This document shows positions 45,275 through 57,371 of a stretch of 64,000 bases of DNA, piece by piece; within the stretch, counting starts at the first letter, position 1, and each line of letters opens with the position of its first letter. A model generated the notes under the pieces. The model was not told the origin of the DNA. It saw only the letters and a program-made list of their open reading frames with translations, and did not search any database. The position numbers were made by a program, and so were the translations under genes. The stretch lies in assembly GCA_907163345.1 (NCBI GenBank), contig CAJQUN010000143.1, positions 186,001-250,000 on the forward strand. The letters run 5' to 3'. This stretch comes from Haberlea rhodopensis (taxonomy: Eukaryota > Streptophyta > Magnoliopsida > Lamiales > Gesneriaceae).

Positions 45275-47337
45275 TCTGATATGGGAGTCCAGTGGACATT
45301 CTTTGGGGATGGTTCTCGTTCTAAGATCCCGTTGATATCTGCTGTCAAGATGGCACAGTTGTTGGGACAAGGCCATACAGGATTTCTCATCTATGCTGTT
45401 GATGTTACTGAGAAGGGGAAGAATTAAAAGTTGAGGATGTGCCCGTAGTGGCGGAGTATCCTGATGTCTTTCCGGAAGAGATTCCCGGATTCCCACCGAC
45501 GAGAGAGGTCCAGTTTGGGATTGAGTTACTACCGGGGACGTCTGCCATTTCTCGTGCCCCATATAGGATGGCACCAGCGGAGCTAATGGAGTTAAAGATT
45601 CAGTTGCAAGAGCTCCTTGATAAGGGCTATATACGCCCCGCCCTGGGGTGCGCCAGTTTTGTTTGTTAAGAAGAAAGATGGTTCGATGCGGCTGTGCATC
45701 GATGACAGACAACTGAACAAAGCCACAGTGAAGAATAAGTATCCACTTCCGAGGATCGACGATTTGTTTGATCAGTTACAAGGTACGAGGCTCTACAGTA
45801 AGATCGATCTGAGGTCGGGGTACCATCAGATTCGAGTAAGAGAAGATGATGTTCAGAAGACAGCCTTCAGGACTAGATATGGGCACTATGAATTCCTAGC
45901 CATGCCTTTTGGAGTGACGAATGCCCCAGCTGTTTTTATGAGCCTGATGAACAAGGTGTTCCAACTGTATTTGGATCAGTTCGTCATTGTTTTCATTGAC
46001 GATATACTCATTTACTCCCTGACCGAAGAAGATCATGTAAAGCACTTGAGGACAGTACTTCAGATCCTTAGGGATCATCAGTTGTATGCAAAGCTCAGCA
46101 AGTGCGAGTTCTGGTTGAGCAGTGTAGTGTTATTGGGTCATGTTATATCTAGTAGCGGGATATCTGTAGACCCCAGGAAGGTTGAAGCTGTGATGGAGTG
46201 GGCTGCACCCACTTCTGTACCCGAGATACAGAGCTTCCTTGGCTTAACAGGTTATTACCGACGTTTTGTCGAGGGATTTTCTAAGATCGCTAAGCCGCTG
46301 ACACAGCTGACTCAGAAAGGAGTCCAATTCTTTTGGTCCGAAGCTTGTGAGGAAAGCTTCCAAGAATTGAAGCGTCGTTTGACGACAGCGCCAGTATTGG
46401 TGATTCCTTCTGAGAATAAGAGGTTTGCCTTGTACACAGACGCATCATTGCAGGGTTTGGGCTGTGTATTGATGCAGGAGAAGCACGTGGTGGCTTATGC
46501 TTCGAGGCAGTTGAAGCCTCATGAGACCAGATACCCAGTTCATGATCTGGAACTGGCGGCCATCATTTTCGCCTTGAAGATTTGGCGGCATTATCTCTAT
46601 GGTACTTCCTTTACCATCTATACGGACCATAAGAGTTTGAAGTTCTTATTCACCCAGGCGAAACTGAATATGAGGCAAAGAAGATGGATGGATTTACTCA
46701 AGGATTATGACTGTGAGATTGAGTACCATCCTGGTAAAGCTAATTTGATAGCAGACGCCTTAAGTCGGAAAGTGAAGAGTACTGCCGAGGATGTCATGAG
46801 TCTATCAGCTATGATGACTTCTTATTGCCATTTGGGCTATGATTTTGATGTGGACACGTCGCCGGTGCGAGTGTCGACCTTGTTGGCTGCGCCTGACATA
46901 TTTGATGTTATCAGGAAAGCCCAGAGATCTGATGATGAGGTTCAGAGATGGTCATCGATAGTACTTCAAGGACAGCCATCAAAGTTCAGAGTGGCAGAAG
47001 ATGATTCCTTGAGACTGGGCAACCGATGGATAGTCCCAGATCCACCAGAGTTGCGTAGAGGAATATTGGAGCGAGCTCATAGTAGTCGGTTCAGTATCCA
47101 CCCAGGGGGAAGGAAGATGTACAAGGACCTATGCTGTCAATTCTGGTGGAGACGCATGAAGCGTGATGTGATCACCTTTGTTAAAAGATGTTTGATCTGC
47201 CAACAGGTAAAGGCAGAAAGACAGAGGCCCGGTGGCGAGGTGAAGAGCTTAGAGGTACCCCAATGGAAGTGGGAACACATATCTATGGACTTCGTGACCC
47301 ACTTGCCAAGGACGGCCTCTGGATTTTATGCGATCTG
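45275..47337 (+). pseudogene. F pol, RT to integrase core, frameshifted
   Basis: The frame resumes with SDMGVQWTFFGDGS. It is shifted by a lost base near 45421 and again by an 8-base deletion near 45635 at the RT start. The RT has IDDRQLNK where A has IDYRQLNK, and keeps FIDDILIYS (about 45995). RNase H YTDAS (about 46435), the integrase zinc part CLICQQ (about 47195) and the first catalytic Asp in SMDFVTHLP (about 47287) are intact. The frame is cut at 47337 by H. Confidence 0.92.
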
Positions 47338-49522
47338 TGTAAGGACCCCCGTGCCCTTAGCCAGTTATTAGTGTATTAATACAAGCATTTCAGTGCATAT
47401 AATCGTATACATAGGGGATATACACTTGTCATTATTCCAATAATAAAATTCCTTTACATTATTCCATATGATGTTTAGTTCCCCTATCCACATCCACATA
47501 CATATCATGCATCATTATAATACACTAACATGTTCTCCATTCATTTAGCAATTCAATAAATAATTGCATGCAACTCATAATGAAGAGAGAAAGGCCATTG
47601 TCTTCTTTATACAATCCATATACACATGATAGTGCTCACATACGAGCATCAAATAAGTATATGTGTATCAATGTATAAAACGTCGTGCTCAATACCGTCA
47701 CTGGTACCTCGATCCTGGAAGCATCTCAAATCTACAGCTCGAGCTCAACTCCAAGCCATCGATGTACCTAATAACCTGTCCCAATAGAGACAGTCCTCAC
47801 ACGGGGTGAGCATACCAATATCCCAAATCCAACAGTCATAATAATACAATTCATAATTTACAACAATGTAAATGCTTATGAAATACAAAATATACTCCCT
47901 GGATGGTATCAGTCTCATCCGGGATTCTCTGTACTGTCCATGTTCTCAAAACAACCGAAATCATCAAATTCCCAAATGCCAGTTAATCATTACATTGATT
48001 AACGAATCCATATGATATATATCAATATCACAACTATAATATCAAATCATTAGGCAATGATCATGTTTATCCCATTTATCTCATTTATGGTTCCATAGTT
48101 CTATCTCATTGCTCCCTCTACTCTAGCGGCATTTCATTCTCACGCATGCTCAACAGCAGTGGCGTTACAATTGATGTTCGCTCAAAGGCGACAACATCTC
48201 AATCATTGCTCGCTCAAAAGCGGCACCATATAATTCCCAATGTATATATGTCCATTCATAGTGATTACCATAAACCATGCAATTCAATATACATTTATTG
48301 TAATAAAGCGTACCATGCACTCACAATTGCAATTACAATAAAGGGCCATGCTCGTACGTCATACGTACCATATGATTCCGTAGTTCAAGTCGAAACCTTG
48401 CCTTGGTCCCGTGACCGATAAATTATATGCTAAACACGATAATAATCCACAATTAATCTCAAGCATGCAACCACGTGCCCAAGCACGTTCACCAACCCCA
48501 AATATATCGTCATCCATGACGATTAACCATTTTAAAGGCCACGGGCGAAGCATGCATCGAAAACTCAACACGAAATAATTCCCCAAAATAAGGCATTGGC
48601 GATCGATTCGATCGCCTCGCGAAAATAGGAACAGGCGATCGATCGCTCCTTTTCAGGCGATCGGTCGCCTCTTAGCGATAATGGCCACTGCCTCATGGCG
48701 ATCGATCGCTTCATTTGAGGCGGTCAATCGCCTCACTGTTCATCTTCCTGAAATTTTCAACAACATCGTGGCGATCGATCGCCCTGCCCTAGGGATCGAT
48801 CGCCTCGACCTGTAAAAGCCAAAAATGGCGTTTTTCTTGCAAAATTTTGCCCAACAACAATCCTCACACCCCTTACAACATTAAACCTCAAAATAAACAC
48901 CATAAAAACTCCTCAAACCAACCAACCCAAAATTCTTTAAAATTCCAAAACTCAAACCCAACTCATATTACAACCAAACCACACAAGACCACATTCAAAT
49001 CGAAGACAATTACGAGGGGATGGATAATACCTTGTTATCTTCGAGAAATCGGGCTCTTAGGATGACCCTCCATCGATTTTGCTCATCAAAGGGAAAGGGG
49101 GAAGGGTTTGGGGTGAGAGAATGGCATGAGGGAGAGGAGAGGGAGGAGAGATTCCGTAAAATGACGGAATACCGAGTCCATTTGGTATATATAGCTCCAA
49201 AGCTCCAAAATACCGACTCCTCCACAAATACATCACGATTCATTAAATATCATCTGTTTTCAATAATTATCTCTCCAACTCAAATTCCATTGCCAGCCCC
49301 AGTACAAAGTACTCCGGACCCCGGATTCCACCAAGGACCAAATTCCAAGGATACCACCACAACACGAATACAGTCTCATCCCTTGGATTCAATGACTCCA
49401 AATACGGGATTTAAAATCCCCGGGAGTCCCACAACCGCAATTAATACACAATTGCTACAATTAAAATCCAATAAGGATTATCACCATACCAGGATTAACA
49501 CCAATAATTCCCGTACATCACA
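47338..49522 (-). mobile_element. Solo LTR H (D family) inside F
   Basis: This minus-strand LTR starts at 49522 with tgtgatgtacggg and ends at 47338 with ggtccttaca. It is flanked by a perfect ATCTG duplication (47333-47337 and 49523-49527). No primer site or interior is present. The TATA box (49183-49194), the attccgt-N6-acggaat dyad and the gtacgt-cat-acgtac dyad (48354-48368) match D. Confidence 0.92.
48598..48804. repeat. Palindrome array in solo LTR H
   Basis: Three perfect CGATCGATCG copies and at least four degenerate ones, the most decayed array here. Confidence 0.92.
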
Positions 49523-50530
49523 ATCTGGGTGATCGTGGATAGGCTAACGAAGGTAGCTCACTTCATTCCCTACAGTATGACTTTCACATACCTAAAGATG
49601 GCCCAATTATATGTACGGGATGTAGTGAGGTTGCATGGGGTTCCAGTCTCGATTGTGTCTGACAGAGACCCAAGGTTTACTTCACATTTCTGGGAGGGTC
49701 TCCAGGCAGCTTTGGGCACAGAAGTGAGACTGAGTACAGCTTATCACCCTCAGACAGATGGCCAGACAGAGCGTACCATTCAGACGCTCGAAGACATGTT
49801 GAGGGTATGTATTTTGGAGTTTGATACTCCATGGCAGGATGCAGTGCCATTGGTGGAGTTCTCCTATAATAACAGCTATCAGGCGAGCATTCAAATGGCC
49901 CATTTTGAAGCTCTTTACGGACGACGATGTAGGTCACCGCTGTATTGGGAGGACTTGACTAGTAAAGCGGTCGGAGGACCGGATATGATTAAGGATATGG
50001 AAGAAAAGATTAAGATGATACGCCAAAAGATGAAAGCGGCCCAGGATAGGCAAGCAGCCTATGCCAATAAGCGACGGCGACCGCTAGAATTCCAAGTAGG
50101 AGACAGGGTCTTCTTGAAAATCTCATCCTTCAGAGGTGTAGTTCGTTTTGGTATGCGGGGGAAGTTATCCCCGAGGTATGTTGGTACATATGAAGTACTG
50201 CAGCATATCGGTACTTTGGCCTACCGTTTGGCTCTACCGCCGTCTCTATCTGGTATTCATGATGTCTTTCACGTCTCTATGTTACGGAAGTATGAGCCAG
50301 ATCCGTCTCATGTATTACAGCCTACTGAAGTGCAGTTGGACTCAGATGTATCCTACGTTGAACGACCGGTCAGAATTCTGGATCATGAGGATCGCAGATT
50401 ACGAAGCAAGATTATACCAATGGTCAAAGTTCAGTGGGATCGTCGGGGTGTCGAGGAGGCTACGTGGGAGCCGGAACGGCATATGATGCAGCATTACCTG
50501 GAACTATTTTCTGGTATGATTTATGTTTAG
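49523..50530 (+). pseudogene. F pol, integrase end and chromodomain
   Basis: The frame continues as VIVDRLTKVAHFIP with the second catalytic Asp in VSDRDPRF and the Glu in QTDGQTERT. It goes on through a GPY-like motif (here VGTYEVL, so the proline is lost) to the chromodomain (VQWDRRGVEEATWE). A two-base loss at the usual stop extends the tail by three residues (IYV). Copy I shares this ending. Confidence 0.92.
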
Positions 50531-50573
50531 TTTCTATTGGGGTAAGTGCATGCGATTTCGAGGTCGAAATCTT

Positions 50574-50589
50574 ATAAGTAGGGGAGTAA
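50574..50589 (+). other. Polypurine tract of F
   Basis: ataagtaggggagtaa, following the conserved cgaggtcgaaatct, lies next to the 3' LTR. Confidence 0.85.
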
Positions 50590-52324
50590 TGTGATGCCCC
50601 GAAATTGATTATATGCAATTTTGGCTTTAATGATGGTTATATGATGAATTATGTTGGTAATTGATTTATGTGATGGGTAATGAAGTGTTAACATGATTTA
50701 ATTATATTGATTGTCAATTATGAGGAAAGCATGATTTTAGTGGAAGTTTAATGCATTTTTGTAAATGCTTTTAAAATACCATGTTGGGGTGTTTTATACA
50801 TCATGTTAATTGATGGGGTACAATTTTAATTAACCCATATACCCCCACTATACCCTTTACCCCACTACCTTTATTCTCTTTACCCTTTCCCCTCTAAAAT
50901 CCCCAATTCATTCCCAAAACCCTTCCCATTTACCATTTTCGAAATTCTTCAAAGGAGGAAGGAGGAAGCTCCACAAAATCTTTGTTTTTGAGATCTTGGT
51001 TAAGATTTGGAGTCTTCAAGAGGTATGGAACCCTTCCTAAAGTTTTTATGATGTTTGGTGTTGAAATGGGTTAGTTTTTGATGATTTATGTGGGTTTGTT
51101 TTGGGTATGTGTTATTTATGGTTGGGGTATGATTTTTGAGGTGTTTTATGTGGGTTTTAGTGAGTTTTGATGATGTTGAGGTGGTAGGAAAGTTTTGGTT
51201 TGAATGGTGTGGGGTGAAGCTTTGAAAATGCACGAAAATGGTGAGAAATCGCGCACCAGCAGGTGGCGATCGATCGCCTGAAATGAGGCGATCGATCGCC
51301 GAAGGCCAGTAGCCATTTCGCGTAGCAGGCGATCGATCGCCGCAAGGCAAAAAAGTGAGGCGATCGATCGCCGCTGCTTAAAAAGTGGAAAATGATGAAT
51401 TTTGATGAATTTTTGGTATTTGGCTATTATTTAGCATCTAATATTGATTTGTATGGTTGTGTAGAACCATCTCAGGTACCGACCACATCAAGGAGATAGA
51501 GTTCTCCAACTTCTCCACTTTTGGAAATTAAGGTACGTAAGAAATGTACGGGCATCGGACGGTAAACCATATTCCTACATATGATGTTTAAGTAAGTTTA
51601 TGATATGATGTTTATGATGATGATTATGATAAGTAAGTTTATGATGATGGTTATGATAAGTAAGTTTATGATGATGATGTTTATGATGATGGTTATGATA
51701 AGTAAGTTTAGGATGATGATGTTTATGATGATGATTGTGATAAGTAAGTTTATGACGATGTTTTATACGATGTTTATGATATGGTAAGATGCCATACGAT
51801 AGGGTAAGCTGCCCACAGGGTAAGATGCCCATATGGCAAGAGCCATACGATGTTCACGATATGGTAAGATGCCAAACGATAGGGTAATATACACATATGC
51901 ATGAATATGAGTCAGGGCCAACAAAAAGAAGTTAACAATTAACCAGCAAGTTTACTTAACCAAGATTTCATGCATTTACTGTTATGTCTCCTTTTATGAT
52001 GTTAAGTATATATGTATATGCTCACGATGTGTTGTCCCTGTAGGTACACTTTTGGACCATGGTTAAGGGTCGGGTTGAGACAGTGAGCTAAAGGAGCATC
52101 GAAGAAGATAGGATACAGGATTTTTGGGATAGTCTCTACTCTAGGAGTAGTATAATCCTATCGCTTTAACGTTCATTTCGATAATGTAATTAATTAAGTT
52201 TTGAAATTTTATTTTTGGCCTGTAATCTTAATAGCTCAAATCAACCGGAACCTTAAGACGCTATTAATGCATGTTTAGTCCATTATATGTGTTCAAGATG
52301 ATGTTAAGGTAGGAAGACCCTACA
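50590..52324 (+). repeat. 3' LTR of F (1735 bp)
   Basis: It matches 39721-41653 but is shorter. It lacks the 61-bp duplication, two palindrome units and about two 42-bp units. The dyad has one change (gtacgt-aagaa-atgtac). Confidence 0.92.
51265..51372. repeat. Palindrome array in F 3' LTR
   Basis: Four perfect units. Two units present in the 5' LTR are missing, each excised exactly from one palindrome to the next. Confidence 0.95.
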
Positions 52325-52588
52325 GTGTCCATCCAGTAGGTGTTCATCTAGTTGATGTCCATCCGGTTGGTGTCCATCCAGTAGGTGTTCATCCAGTAGG
52401 TGTCCAACCAGTTGATGTCCATCCGGTTGGTGTCCATCCAGTAGGTGTTCATCCGGTAAGTGTCCAACCAGTTGATGTCCATCCGGTTGGTGTCCATCCA
52501 GTTGATGTCCATCCAGTTGATGTTTGTCCGGTTGGTGTCCATCCAGTTGATGTTTGTCACCACCAAACTTAGAAATGTTTTCCTAACA
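52325..52588 (+). repeat. Copia-like solo LTR, segment 3, with minisatellite
   Basis: It begins with the GTGTC duplication of F. About 15 units of the 15-bp minisatellite (gtccatccagttgat types) fill 52325-52556, followed by the LTR end ttttcctaaca at 52588. Confidence 0.78.
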
Positions 52589-52808
52589 CATCATCAAATG
52601 CAAATATGTCATGGCATGTCTCATCCCTCATCCTGTTATAACCAGACCAATATGATATGCCTATCTCAGCTCAATATGTCAGTGGAACCTCCTCACAACT
52701 TCATATGAGCAGCACATATCATAGTACCGTCCTCACATGGTATAACAGCCAGAGCATATACCCAACCGGCGTATACCTCTCATGCCAAAGCTTATGTAGC
52801 ATACCTAT
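52589..52808 (-). other. Further remnant of K
   Basis: This lies between the right CATCA duplication and the LTR of I. It should be the continuation of the K LTR on the minus strand. No domain or gene is visible. Confidence 0.35.
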
Positions 52809-53403
52809 TGTAGGGTCTTCCTACTTTAACATCATCTTGAACACATATAATGGACTAAACATGCATTAATAGCGTCTTAAGGTTCCGGTTGTGATTTGAG
52901 CTATTAAGATTACAGGCCAAAAATGAAATTTCAAAACTTAATTAATTACATTCTCGAAATGAATGTTAAAGCGATAGGATTATACTACTCCTAGAGTAGA
53001 GACTATCCCAAAAATCCTGTATCCTATCTTCTTCGATGCTCCTTTAGCTCACTGTCTCAACCCGACCCTTAACCCTGGTCCAAAAGTGTACCTACAGAGA
53101 CAACACATCGTGAGCATATACATATTTACTTAACATCATAAAAGGAGACATAACAGTAAATGCATGAAATCTTGGTTAAGTAAACTCGCTGGTTATTCGT
53201 TAACTTCTTTTTGTTGGCCCTGACTCATATTCATGCATATGGGTATCTTACCCTATCGTATGGCATCTTACCATATCGTGAACATCGTATGGCATCTTGC
53301 CATATAGGCAACTTACCCTGTGGGCAGCTTACCCTATCGTATGGAATCTTACCATATGGGCATCTTACCCTATCGTATGGCATCTTACCATATCATAAAC
53401 ATC

Positions 53404-53690
53404 GTATAAAACAGCGTCATAAACTTACTTATCACAATCATCATCATAAACATCATCATCATAAACTTACTTATCATAACCATCATCATAAACATCATCA
53501 TCATAAACTTACTTATCATAACCATCATCATAAACATCATCATCATAAACTTACTTATCATAACCATCATCATAAACATCATCATCATAAACTTACTTAT
53601 CATAACCATCATCATAAACATCATCATCATAAACTTACTTATCATAATCATCATCATAAACATCATATCATAAACTTACTTAAACATCAT
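53404..53690 (-). repeat. 42-bp tandem array in I LTR
   Basis: About six to seven units of the same 42-bp repeat as at 40829, on the opposite strand. Confidence 0.93.
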
Positions 53691-53898
53691 GTGTAGGAGT
53701 ATGGTTTACCGTCCGATGCCCGTACGTTTCTTACGTACCTTAATTTCCAAAAGTGGAGAAGTTGGAGAACTCTATCTCCTTGATGTGGTCGGTACCTGGG
53801 ATGGTTCTACCCAACCATACAAATCAATATTAGATGCTAAATAATAGCCAAATACCAAAAATTCATCAAAATTCATCATTTTCCACTTTTTAAGCAGC

Positions 53899-54070
53899 GG
53901 CGATCGATCGCTACACGAGGCGATCGATCGCCTCGCTTTTTTGCCTTGCAGCGATCGATCGCTTCATTTGAGGCGATCGATCGCTTCATTTGAGGCGATC
54001 GATCGCCTGCTACGCGAAATGGCTACTGGCCTTCGGCGATCGATCGCCTCATTTCAGGCGATCGATCGCC
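53899..54070. repeat. Palindrome array in I LTR
   Basis: Seven perfect units. One unit with its cttcatttgagg spacer is exactly duplicated (about 53950-53995). Confidence 0.95.
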
Positions 54071-54744
54071 ACCTGCTGGTGCGCGATTTCTCACCATTTT
54101 CGTGCATTTTCAAAGCTTCACCCCACACCATTCAAACCAAAACTTTCCTACCACCTCAACATCATCAAAACTCACTAAAACCCACATAAAACACCTCAAA
54201 AATCATACCCCAACCATAAATAACACATACCCAAAACAAACCCACATAAATCATCATAAACTAACCCATTTCAACACCAAACATCATAAAAACTTTAGGA
54301 AGGGTTCCATACCTCATGAAGACTCCAAATCTTAACCAAGATCTCAAAAACAAAGATTTTGTGGAGCTTCCTCCTTCCTCCTTTGAAGAATTTCGAAAAT
54401 GGTAAATGGGAAGGGTTTTGGGAATGAATTGGGGATTTTAGAGGGGAAAGGGTAAAGTGAATAAAGGTAGTGGGGTAAGGGTATTGTGGGGGTATATGGG
54501 TTAATAAAAATTGTACCCCATCAATTAACATGATGTATAAAACACCCCAACATGGTATTTTAAAAGCATTTACAAAAATGCATTAAACTTCCACTAAAAT
54601 CATGCTTTCTTCATAATTGACAATCAATATAATTAAATCATGTTAACACTTCATTACCCATCACATAAATCAATTACCAACATAATTCATCATATAGCCA
54701 TCATTAAAGCCAAAATTGCATATAATCAATTTCGGGGCATCACA

Positions 54745-54874
54745 TTACTCCCCTACTTATAAGATTTCGACCTCGAAATCGCATGCACTTACCCCAAAAG
54801 AAACTAAACATAAATCATACCAGAAAATAGTTTCGGGTAATGCTGCATCATATGTCGTTCCGTCTCCCACGTAG
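54745..54874 (-). pseudogene. I pol, C-terminal end
   Basis: It begins with the polypurine tract (minus strand ataagtaggggagtaa, 54745-54760). The pol stop is at 54804-54806, with the same three-residue IYV extension as F. The last readable residues are the chromodomain tail (ETERHMMQHYP-like). It is cut by J, whose CGTAG duplication is 54870-54874. Confidence 0.85.
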
Positions 54875-55628
54875 TGTAGGGTCTTCCTACCTTAACATCA
54901 TCTTAAACACATATAATGGACTAAACATGCATTAATAACGTCTTGGGGTACCGGTTGTAGTTTTGAGCTAATAAGATTTCAGGCCAACACTGAAATTTCA
55001 AAACTTAACTAATTACATTCTCAATAATGAATGTTAAAGCGATAGAATTATACTACTCCTAGAGTAGAGACAATCCAAAAGTCCTGTATCCTATCTTCTT
55101 TCATGCTCCTTTTAGCTCACTGCCTCAACCCGACCCTTAGCCCTTCGGTCCAAAAGTGTACCTACAGGAACAACCCATCATGAGCATGTACATCGTTACT
55201 TAACATCATAAGGCAATGACATATAAATAAATGCATGAAAAATAATTGGTAACATATACTTCCTGGTTAATTGCATTAACCCTCTTTGGTTGTCCCTGTT
55301 TTATAGCCATGCATATAATCATTAATTCTTGACATGAATAATTAAAATCATTGTCTTATAAATATCATCATCTTACAACATCATCATCATATAAGCATTA
55401 TCATCTTATAAATATCATCATCTTATAACATCATCATCTTATAGCATCATCATCTTATAGGATCATCATCTTATAACTTCATCATCTTATAACATCATCA
55501 TCTTATAACATCATCATCATATAAGCATCATAACAAAATATAACAGTAAATGTACGAAGTCTTGGTTAAGTAACTTGCTGGTTGTACGTTAACTTCTTTT
55601 TGTTGACCCTGATTTACCTTCATGCATA

Positions 55629-55995
55629 TGGGCATCTTACCCCGTGGCATCTTACCACACAATAACATCGTATGGCCTCTTACCATATGGGCATCTTACC
55701 CCGTGGCATCTTACCACATAATAACATTGTATGACCTCTTACCATATGGGCATCTCACCCCGTGGCATCTTACCACATAATAACATTGTATGGCATCTTA
55801 CCATATGGGCATCTTACCCCGTGGCATCTTACCACATAATAACATTGTATGGCATCTTACCATATGGGCATCTTACCCCGTGGCATCTTACCACATAATA
55901 ACATCGTATGGCCTCTTACCATATGGGCATCTTACCCCGTGGCATCTTACCACATAGTAACATTGTATGGCATCTTACCATATGGGCATCTTACC
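55629..55995 (-). repeat. 59-bp tandem array in J 3' LTR
   Basis: About six units of exactly 59 bp, built from ggcatcttacc submotifs and a cacataataacat stretch. Shorter catcatcttata repeats flank it (55365-55530). Confidence 0.92.
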
Positions 55996-56418
55996 CTTTT
56001 ATAAACATCTTATAACATTATTATAAACTTACTTATCATATCATCTTCATAAACATCATCATCTTAAGCTTATTTATCACAATCATCATCATAAACATCA
56101 TCATCATAAACTTACTTATCACAATCATCATCATAAACATCATCATCATAAACTTACTTATCACAATCATCATCATAGTCATCATAAATACTTATGCAAT
56201 CAATGCATAGTCATAGTTAGGAGTGTGTTACCGTCTGATGCCCGTACGCTTCTTACGTACCTTAATTCCAAAAGTGGAGAAATTGAAGAACTCTATCTTC
56301 TCGATGTTGTTGGCACCTGGGATGGTTCCACACAACCATACAAATCGATATTAGAAGCTAAACAATAGCCAAATACCAAAAATTCAACAAAAATCATCAT
56401 TTCCATGTTTTACACAAT

Positions 56419-56568
56419 GGCGATCGATCGCTACTTGAGGCGATCGATCGCCTCGCTCTTTTTCCTTGCGGCGATCGATCGCTTAATTTTAGGCGATCGA
56501 TCGCCTGCTACGTGAAATGGCTACTGGCCATCGGCGATCGATCGCCTCATTTCAGGCGATCGATCGCC
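56419..56568. repeat. Palindrome array in J 3' LTR
   Basis: Six perfect CGATCGATCG units. Confidence 0.95.
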
Positions 56569-57371
56569 ACCTGCTGGTGCGCGATTTCTCGCCATTTTTG
56601 TGCATTTTCAAAGCTCAATCTCATACCATACAAACCCAAACTTTCCAACAACACCAACATCATCATAACTCACTAAAACCCACATAAACACTTCAAAAAT
56701 CATACCCCAACAACATACAACACATACACAAAATAAACCCATATAAATCACTTCAAAATCATCCCATTTCAAATCCAAACTTCATAAAAACTTTAGGAAG
56801 GGTTCCATACCTCTTGAAGACTCCAAATCTTGAAAAGCATCACACAAACACAAGTTTTGTGGAACTTTCCTTCTCCTTCCTTGGAGGATTTCGAAAATGG
56901 GGAATGGGAAGGGTTTTGGGAATGAATTGGGGATTTTTGAGGGAAAGGGTAAAGTGAGGGGAAGGAGGGTATAGTGGGGTATATGGTTTAATTAAATTGT
57001 ACCCAAAAATTAACATGATGTATAAAATACCCCAACATGGTATTTTAAAGCATTTTACAAAAATGCAACCAACTTCATTAAATCCATACTTTCCTCATAA
57101 TTAACAATCCACACAATTAAATCATGTTAACACCTCATTTTCTATCATGCACCTTGAAACGTAACCCCCGGGTCATGCCTATCATGTGACTAAGCATTTC
57201 ATCGTGGTAATTAATTTCAACACGTAATTCAATTATCCACATAATTAATCACATAAACATAATTAATGCTTTAATTGCAATTAATCATTCGGGGACATCA
57301 CATTACTCCCCTACTTATAAGATTTCGTCCTCGAAATCGCTTCACTTACCCCAAAAGAAACTAAACATAAA

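Larger units (their letters stand above)
39721..52324 (+). mobile_element. Ty3/gypsy chromovirus F, interrupted
   Basis: It has LTRs at 39721-41653 and 50590-52324, a primer site at 41658, a polypurine tract at 50574-50589 and a perfect target duplication GTGTC (39716-39720 and 52325-52329). The gag-pol is broken by a nonsense codon, frameshifts and the solo LTRs G and H. Without G and H it is about 8.4 kb. Confidence 0.93.
29910..52588 (+). mobile_element. Ty1/copia (SIRE/Maximus-like) solo LTR, split by E and F
   Basis: The left end tgttaggatcggggtag with the nearby gaaggggggttgaata is typical of SIRE/Maximus LTRs. The right end is ttttcctaaca. Both are flanked by the perfect duplication CATCA (29905-29909 and 52589-52593). 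Without E and F the LTR is about 1262 bp (29910-30388, 39197-39720, 52330-52588). No primer site or pol is present, so this is a solo LTR left by LTR-LTR recombination. The orientation follows the TG...CA order and the family's usual left end. The family call rests on recall of LTR ends, not on protein. Confidence 0.75.
52809..54744 (-). repeat. 3' LTR of I (1936 bp)
   Basis: On the minus strand it runs from tgtgatgccccgaaatt to gaagaccctaca and is closely similar to the F LTR. The dyad gtacgt-ttctt-acgtac is at 53722-53738. Confidence 0.92.
54875..57302 (-). repeat. 3' LTR of J (2428 bp)
   Basis: On the minus strand it starts tgtgatgtccccgaatg and ends gaagaccctaca. The start resembles B (gcgtgacccgg-like block), and the end resembles F and I. 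The ACGTAC dyad has one change (gtacgc-ttctt-acgtac, about 56244). Confidence 0.92.

Noticed and set aside
52348..52566. MDTNWMDI-type repetitive frame
   Set aside because: Translation of the 15-bp minisatellite; no start context or conserved end.
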